DNA from: Thiodiazotropha sp040506975
GTDB lineage: Bacteria > Pseudomonadota > Gammaproteobacteria > Chromatiales > Chromatiaceae
NCBI GenBank assembly: GCA_965211775.1
Contig: OZ242974.1
Coordinates: 744,001 to 808,000, forward strand
DNA: 64,000 nt
Reading direction: 5' to 3'
The number at the start of each line of letters is the position of its first letter. Position 1 is the stretch's first letter. The translations under genes were made by a program, and so were the position numbers. Below are positions 62,057 to 64,000 of the stretch, piece after piece. The notes under the pieces were generated by a model. The model saw only the letters and a list, made by a program, of their open reading frames with translations. It had not been told where the DNA came from and searched no databases.

Positions 62057-63305
62057 ATTACTGATGATCCTTTTCTTTCTGTTGTTGAAGGGGTTTTTCT
62101 CCGGATCGGAGATCGCGATGGTGAACTCTGACAAATTGAAACTGCGGCATCAGGGGAAATTGGGTAATCGTGGTGCGAATTTGGTTCTCAGGCTGTTCAA
62201 AACACCTGATGTGATCCTGGGAACGACCCTGGTCGGTACCAACATCGCCACAGTCACAATCTCAACCCTGGGTGCGCTTGTCTGCATCGATCTGTTTGGC
62301 AATACCGGCGACCTGATCTCAGTGATCATATTGACACCCATCCTGTTGATCTTTGGCGAAGTGGTGCCGAAAAGCGTATTTCAGCAGGAAGCTGACAGCC
62401 TGGTCAGCCGATGGGTCTATATTTTGCGCTTCTTCTCATATGTCTTCTACCCGGTGATCTTCATCTTCAGTCGCGTGGCCAGATTGGCGACCCGGATTGT
62501 CGGTGGCGGCACAGTGCCGCAGAACATGTTCATTACCCGCGAGGAGTTGCGGGTGCTGTTGGATGTATCCGATTCAACCTCTGACATGCAGACCATCGAT
62601 CGCAAGCGGATCCGAAGAATCATTCGTTTTGCCGATACCACGGTTGGGGAAGCGATGATCCCATTACCGGATGTTGTGGGTATCAATGAAGTGCGTAACA
62701 TGAAGGAGGGGGTGAGGTTGGTGATGAAGCATGGCTACAATCGCCTGCCCGTCTATCGCGGCAACATTACCAATGTCAAAGGTATCCTGACCCTCGATAC
62801 CTGGGCCCTGATGTCGCCCGATCTGGAGGATAAACCGATTACCGATTACATCAGCCCGGTACTCTATCTGTCTCCGAGGCAGACCATCGATCGCGCACTG
62901 CCGATGCTGCAGGCAAGGAAAGACCATATGGCTGTGGTGGTGGACGAATTCGGCTCTGCGATCGGTATTTTGACCATGGAAGACGTTTTTGAGGAGGTGG
63001 TGGGTGAAATCAATGTGGGGTACGACTTTGATGAATACCAACCGAAACGTCGGAACTACATAGAACATGAGAGTGAAAACAGCCACCTTGTGAGCGGCAG
63101 AACGCCGATATCTGAGATAAATGATATATTACATGTGGATTTTCCGTTGGAGGAGGCGCTGACAGTGGGCGGCCTGATCGTCAGCCGCCTGCGCAATATA
63201 CCGTCAGAGGGTGATGCGATAGAAGAGAAAGGTCACCGCCTGACTGTGATCGAGTCTGATGAACGTTCTGTGCTAAAAGTGAGAATCGAAAGACAACTGG
63301 GGTGA
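62040..63305 (+). CDS. CNNM/CorC-family (HlyC/CorC) transporter protein
   Basis: The protein is 421 residues from the ATG at 62040 (MNWSVELLMILFFLLLKGFF). The DUF21 domain (about 1-190) has SGSEIAMVNSDKLKLRHQGK and GTTLVGTNIATVTISTLGA, with four membrane helices. A CBS pair spans about 200-320 (AMIPLPDVVGIN, MAVVVDEFGSAIGILTMEDV). The CorC/HlyC domain ends GHRLTVIESDERSVLKVRI. It is full length, in contrast to its upstream neighbour, whose last codons it overlaps by 17 bp, which implies coupling. Likely roles are Mg2+ or Co2+ efflux or homeostasis. Confidence 0.9.
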   Translation: MNWSVELLMILFFLLLKGFFSGSEIAMVNSDKLKLRHQGKLGNRGANLVLRLFKTPDVILGTTLVGTNIATVTISTLGALVCIDLFGNTGDLISVIILTPILLIFGEVVPKSVFQQEADSLVSRWVYILRFFSYVFYPVIFIFSRVARLATRIVGGGTVPQNMFITREELRVLLDVSDSTSDMQTIDRKRIRRIIRFADTTVGEAMIPLPDVVGINEVRNMKEGVRLVMKHGYNRLPVYRGNITNVKGILTLDTWALMSPDLEDKPITDYISPVLYLSPRQTIDRALPMLQARKDHMAVVVDEFGSAIGILTMEDVFEEVVGEINVGYDFDEYQPKRRNYIEHESENSHLVSGRTPISEINDILHVDFPLEEALTVGGLIVSRLRNIPSEGDAIEEKGHRLTVIESDERSVLKVRIERQLG

Positions 63306-63350
63306 AATAATCACTGAGTTATAACGACTGAATGGGGGAGGAATGTGGTC

Positions 63351-63842
63351 ATGGCCAATAAAACAGGCAAACAACCTATCCTTGTACCTGTCGACTTTTC
63401 AGTAGCATCGGAGGCGGCACTACTTAAGGCATTTGAGTTGGCGGAGTGTCTCAAGGTAAGGGTAGTCGTGTTACATGTCGTACACGATCCTGGCGATATG
63501 CCGGGTTACTACACGAATATGCTAAAAAAGAAGAAACTCGCCCGAATGCAAGATGCCGCGCGTGCCATGCTGGAGGAATTCATCCAGGAGTTTCGCAAAA
63601 AATACACCACCAAACAACGCCTCAAAAGGGCCGAGCGGATGCTGGTTGTTGGCTTGCCCGTTACACGGATTATGCAGGTCGCAGAAAAAATCGATGCATC
63701 AATTGTGGTAATGGGCAGTAAAGGCGAGAGAGGGCTCAAGCATTTAATGTTGGGATCAGTGGCTGAACGCGTGGTCCAGCTTTGCCCGTTGCCGGTATTG
63801 GTGGTAAAGGCTGAACTACAAGTACAAGAAGAGACATCCTGA
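63351..63842 (+). CDS. UspA-family universal stress protein
   Basis: The 163-residue single UspA domain begins PILVPVDFSVASEAALLKAF, with VRVVVLHVVHD and a long helical insertion (KKKKLARMQDAARAMLEEFI). It ends with the ATP-binding pattern SIVVMGSKGERGLKHLMLGS followed by VAERVVQLCPLPVLVVK. A strong ribosome site (GGGGGAGGA) precedes the ATG at 63351. It is located just before a membrane-protein gene, and such pairing is common. UspA proteins bind ATP or act in stress responses. Confidence 0.9.
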   Translation: MANKTGKQPILVPVDFSVASEAALLKAFELAECLKVRVVVLHVVHDPGDMPGYYTNMLKKKKLARMQDAARAMLEEFIQEFRKKYTTKQRLKRAERMLVVGLPVTRIMQVAEKIDASIVVMGSKGERGLKHLMLGSVAERVVQLCPLPVLVVKAELQVQEETS

Positions 63843-63843
63843 C

Positions 63844-64000
63844 ATGATTATCGATAAACTTATCCAGAATACTGAGTTCAATCTTAAACACTCAATCATC
63901 ATGCTGGCCGGTGTGCTGGGTATGCTGCTGGCGCTGCCCGTGCTTGCGAATGGCGGTGCGGATGCTGGCATCGAATGGGGCGTGATGGGGATGAAGCTGT
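63844..64000 (+). CDS. Start of a membrane protein gene, possibly Na/Pi cotransporter type (partial)
   Basis: The frame is open from the ATG at 63844, two bp after the UspA stop, to the window end. It encodes MIIDKLIQNTEFNLKHSIIM, then a hydrophobic segment LAGVLGMLLALPVLANG, which looks like a signal or first membrane helix, then GIEWGVMGMKL. The last stretch resembles the lead-in to the first helix of Na/Pi cotransporter family proteins, a tentative reading from 52 residues. Confidence 0.5.
   Translation, partial: MIIDKLIQNTEFNLKHSIIMLAGVLGMLLALPVLANGGADAGIEWGVMGMKL

Noticed and set aside
1..64000. CRISPR arrays, tRNA or rRNA genes
   Set aside because: No regularly spaced short direct repeats and no cloverleaf or rRNA-like stretch were seen on reading the intergenic regions; a tRNAscan or CRISPR search would settle it.

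Overview
The window looks like a stretch of gammaproteobacterial chromosome. The evidence is a class I adenylate cyclase gene (cyaA), the blocks leuS-lptE-holA and proA-nadD-rsfS, LPS and O-antigen type genes, a GspG pseudopilin and a Na/Pi cotransporter with an E. coli-like Pho box. Base composition is about 50% GC in the genes. The insertion sequence load is high for 64 kb: five near-identical 1029-bp IS1595-family copies, three IS1380-family copies, two IS4-family copies and one IS5 remnant. I cannot name the genus. A free-living or host-associated marine gammaproteobacterium with an expanding IS population is an inference.

Layout. 1-3000 (minus): flippase-like membrane protein (partial), polysaccharide pyruvyl transferase and FrhB-like protein, an exopolysaccharide-type operon. 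3079-9145: an IS island with IS1595 nested in IS4, then IS1595 nested in IS1380, next to a truncated IS5. 9135-10964: CapD/WbpM-like membrane epimerase. 11205-14603: gspG, an ABC-F ATPase, an RRM protein and a DUF2939 protein. 14863-20262: PAS/degenerate GGDEF protein, then cyaA split by IS1380. 20287-25619 (minus): FKBP isomerase and a Gtr-type trio (GT-C, GtrA, GtrB), with gtrB split by IS4. 25737-29247: ABC polysaccharide exporter (wzm; wzt frameshifted), LpxL-like acyltransferase and a lipoprotein. 29749-32724: a secreted protein with an in-frame stop, then a parvulin. 32850-44000: glycan genes (methyltransferase-GT2-GT2 fusion, GT2, Wzx-like flippase, GT4, frameshifted epimerase, WecA-like transferase, DPM-like GT2). 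44466-49309: globin, leuS, lptE, holA. 50456-53564: a structured inverted-repeat element, two EF-hand genes (one frameshifted) and a retropepsin-like protease split by IS1380. 53948-58343: proA, nadD, rsfS and a WYL regulator. 58366-64000: Na/Pi cotransporter, two CNNM/CorC proteins, UspA and the start of a membrane protein.

The main biological signal is fresh gene decay. Nearly every IS copy has an exact target duplication, so the ancestral genes can be rebuilt in silico. Removing one IS1380 rejoins cyaA in frame. Removing the other restores a textbook signal peptide. Removing IS4 restores the conserved C-terminus of a GtrB glycosyltransferase. Four further genes are broken by very small changes: a 4-bp tandem duplication in wzt, a 1-bp loss in the epimerase, one nonsense codon in the secreted protein, and an A6 tract that would need to be A7 in an EF-hand gene. 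Most of the broken genes act at the cell surface. This fits either recent relaxed selection on surface glycans or an on/off variation scheme. The sequence alone cannot separate these, nor exclude assembly error for the homopolymer case.
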